16,875 nt of DNA from an uncultured Planctomycetaceae bacterium (GTDB taxonomy: Bacteria > Planctomycetota > Planctomycetia > Pirellulales > Pirellulaceae). Within the stretch, counting starts at the first letter, position 1, and the number at the start of each line of letters is the position of its first letter. A program made the position numbers and the translations under genes. This document shows, piece after piece, positions 15,212 to 16,875 of this stretch. The stretch lies in the NCBI GenBank assembly GCA_903927685.1, contig CAIYOB010000914.1, positions 1 through 16,875 of the forward strand, written 5' to 3'. The notes under the pieces are model-generated. The model was not told the DNA's origin. It searched no databases and worked only from the letters and a program-made list of their open reading frames with translations.

Positions 15212-15500
15212 CCCGCGGATGCGCTGGTAGGTAAGCGGTGGCGGATGCGGAGCTTCGGACCGGCGAAGGAATAACTGACGCATCTTCGATCGCCGTAGGT
15301 TGCTCCGGATGAATGGGATTCGCGTGTACGAGTACGTGTACGGCGTTCTCCCCGTACTCTTACACGTACTCGTACACTCCTACCTCTTCCTGGTCGGAAT
15401 GCGACAGTTGTTTCCTTGCTGGCCGTTTGCAGGCGGGAGGGTTCAGAGGGACGGTGGCTACTGGGTAGGGTCCTTCCGCAGGTGGCTGGGAGGGACGGGA
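15212..15500. other. Convergent spacer with inverted repeat
   Basis: About 290 bp between the stop of the 2050-residue gene and the stop of the minus-strand gene at 15501. The only structure I can support is the long inverted repeat at 15324-15377. No gene or T-rich intrinsic terminator is evident in the rest. Confidence 0.5.
15324..15377. repeat. 17-bp perfect inverted repeat with 6-nt period
   Basis: The left arm GTGTACGAGTACGTGTA (15324-15340) and right arm (15361-15377) are exact reverse complements around a 20-nt loop. The 54-nt element divides into nine hexamers, of which seven are variants of GTGTAC/GAGTAC or their complements. Placed between convergent genes, it could fold in either transcript and act as a bidirectional terminator or 3' stabiliser, or be a copy of a dispersed repeat family. 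Confidence 0.75.
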
Positions 15501-16875
15501 CTATTCCGCCGCAATGCGAGCGAGCAGGCACAACGCGCGCGCCTGTCGCACGGCGGGGGCGGCGTCCCAGCGGATGGCGTTGGCCCGTGACTCGAACGCT
15601 TCGGCCAAATCGGCCAGCGGGGCGACGAGGCGGACGAAACCGAGTTGGCGGCCCAGGTCGGCCTGCTCCCGCCAGCGAGTTGCCGCGCCGCGGTTGACGC
15701 CGGTCAGCAGCAAGTCGGAGACTTGCTCGCGAAGTTGCTGCAGAAAGTGACCGATGGGGGACTCGTCGTCCGCCCCCGTTGCCGCGGGCTCGTCGATGGC
15801 TTCGCCAGCCTGTACGTGGCCGGCGAGCCACGGCTGGAGCACGAACCGACGCGTGCCGTCGTCCATGATGACGCTGATCGGCTGGACTTCCAACGTCCGG
15901 CCGGTGGAGCGGACGTGGCCGCAGACGAAACGCGCTTGGCTGCCGCGCTGCTGCAGGGCCGTCAGCAGCTGGCCGAACCCCTCGCGACCGCGGGTGTGAA
16001 AGGGATGCACGAGCAGGGCCGTGCCGCCGTGCTCGTCCCGCAATACGGCGGTCAACCGCTGGTGGGCCGCGTCAAAGGCCGCGTTTTCCGCCCCGCTCAC
16101 CGCGACTGCGTGCAGATTCTCGGTGCGGCGCCGCGGCCGCAGGTACGAGGGCGGAAGCGCGTCGAAGCGCGCGGCCAGCTGGGCAAAGCTCTCCGCGGCC
16201 AGCGGCGGCTTGAGCTGTTCCCACTGGAAACTCTGCGGATTGACCGCCAGGCTGCCGCTGGTCCGCGGCAGGATCAATACGCCGCCGGGCGTCCGCTTGC
16301 CCGATTTGAGCAGCAGTTGCGACGACCCGAGTGCCCCCAGCGAGACGCCGCGGGCGACCACGGTGGCCGCCAGATCCGTAAAGCTGCGGGGCGAATCGGA
16401 GGACTGCGGCTCGGGGTCCGCAAAGCTCCGCTCGACCGCCACGACGCTGCCGGAGTCCACCTCCTGCAAATAGGCGCTCAAGGTCGCGTGCCGCTGCCCG
16501 GGACGGACGCCCAGCCCGAGTCCGATCAACCGGCCGGCGGCGATCTCGGTCGGACGATCGGACGGAGTGCCGCGGATCAGCAGCTGGGGAGCGGCTCGCG
16601 TGCCGCTCGCGATCGCCCGCGTCCGCGCGATCAGCTCGCCGACGAGGAGCGCCAGTTGTTGAGGCTCGAACCGCGCGTCGTGCTGTTGGTACATGGCATG
16701 CTGATGCAACAGGTCCAGGACCAGTTCCGCCGGCCAGACCAGGCCCGCGGCGCGGAGCGATTGTTCAAGTCGGGAGACGCGTGCGGACCAGGCGTCGGAC
16801 AGGCCGCTCAGTCCCTCGCGACAGAACTCGTCCAGCATCCGATCCAGCTCATCGAGCACCGCGGTAGGCACGGGC
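15501..16875 (-). CDS. C-terminal part of an uncharacterised protein, SWIM-family-like region (tentative)
   Basis: The frame is open to the right edge of the window, so the N-terminus is missing; the GTG at 16871 is probably internal. About 456 residues are visible. The start (VLDELDRMLDEFCREGLSGL, SRLEQSLRAAGLVWPAELVL) resembles, from memory, the helical region after the zinc finger in SWIM-type proteins, where a similar LWLRDLVRxGL helix is followed by a second helix and a WPxxLL motif. The zinc-finger Cys/His residues would lie outside the window. The rest is mixed alpha/beta (VRPGQRHATLSAYLQEVDSG, RRFVLQPWLAGH), with an Ala/Arg-rich helical C-terminus and no membrane segment or signal. 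It converges on the 2050-residue gene. I cannot assign a function, and the family link is weak. Confidence 0.7.
   Translation of the reverse strand, partial: PVPTAVLDELDRMLDEFCREGLSGLSDAWSARVSRLEQSLRAAGLVWPAELVLDLLHQHAMYQQHDARFEPQQLALLVGELIARTRAIASGTRAAPQLLIRGTPSDRPTEIAAGRLIGLGLGVRPGQRHATLSAYLQEVDSGSVVAVERSFADPEPQSSDSPRSFTDLAATVVARGVSLGALGSSQLLLKSGKRTPGGVLILPRTSGSLAVNPQSFQWEQLKPPLAAESFAQLAARFDALPPSYLRPRRRTENLHAVAVSGAENAAFDAAHQRLTAVLRDEHGGTALLVHPFHTRGREGFGQLLTALQQRGSQARFVCGHVRSTGRTLEVQPISVIMDDGTRRFVLQPWLAGHVQAGEAIDEPAATGADDESPIGHFLQQLREQVSDLLLTGVNRGAATRWREQADLGRQLGFVRLVAPLADLAEAFESRANAIRWDAAPAVRQARALCLLARIAAE

Noticed and set aside
15324..15377. Insertion-sequence end or attachment site
   Set aside because: No transposase or integrase nearby and no target-site duplication seen; the 6-nt periodic make-up fits a palindromic repeat better.

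Overview
The window is GC-rich DNA with long, closely spaced genes. It carries a large FecR/VIT/vWA protein paired with an ECF sigma factor, a secretin-like plus STN-like module of a kind I associate with planctomycete proteins, a GH78 alpha-L-rhamnosidase and a PhoPQ-activated-type hydrolase. Together these suggest a planctomycete, probably of the Pirellulales type. That assignment is inference from gene content; there is no rRNA gene here to confirm it.

Layout. 1-441: the C-terminal 146 residues of a ferritin, cut by the window edge. 442-1788: mostly gene-poor DNA with one weak hypothetical ORF (983-1435), a good intrinsic terminator (1501-1533) and a possible 35-residue ORF (1635-1742). 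1789-2971: a short plus-strand run of a secreted PRC-barrel protein, a GlsB/YeaQ-type membrane protein and a 53-residue membrane protein. With the upstream ferritin this looks like a stress or envelope-homeostasis neighbourhood. 3279-8142: two minus-strand genes for exported proteins, a GH78-family protein and a PhoPQ-activated-type alpha/beta hydrolase, separated by a perfect 14-bp hairpin. The pair suggests polysaccharide or glycoside breakdown outside the cytoplasm.

8143-8443 is a divergent intergenic region with three copies of a 14-bp repeat. From it, reading right, start an ECF sigma factor (8444-9037) and, 21 bp later, a 2050-residue membrane-anchored protein (9059-15211). That protein combines an N-terminal cytoplasmic stub, one membrane helix, a FecR-like domain, a VIT domain, a degenerate vWA domain, a secretin-terminus-like segment, a single WD40-like blade, an STN-like domain, a LolA-like segment and a C-terminal helical/TPR region. 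The arrangement suggests that the large protein controls the sigma factor (anti-sigma or sensor) while carrying a large non-cytoplasmic part.

15212-15500 is a convergent intergenic region with a 17-bp perfect inverted repeat built on a 6-nt period. 15501-16875 (minus) is the C-terminal part of a gene that runs off the right edge; it distantly resembles the region that follows the zinc finger in SWIM-family proteins.

The most unusual items are the mosaic 2050-residue sigma partner, the altered active-site motif in the GH78 protein, the phased inverted repeat at 15324-15377, and two small reading frames below normal gene-calling length.
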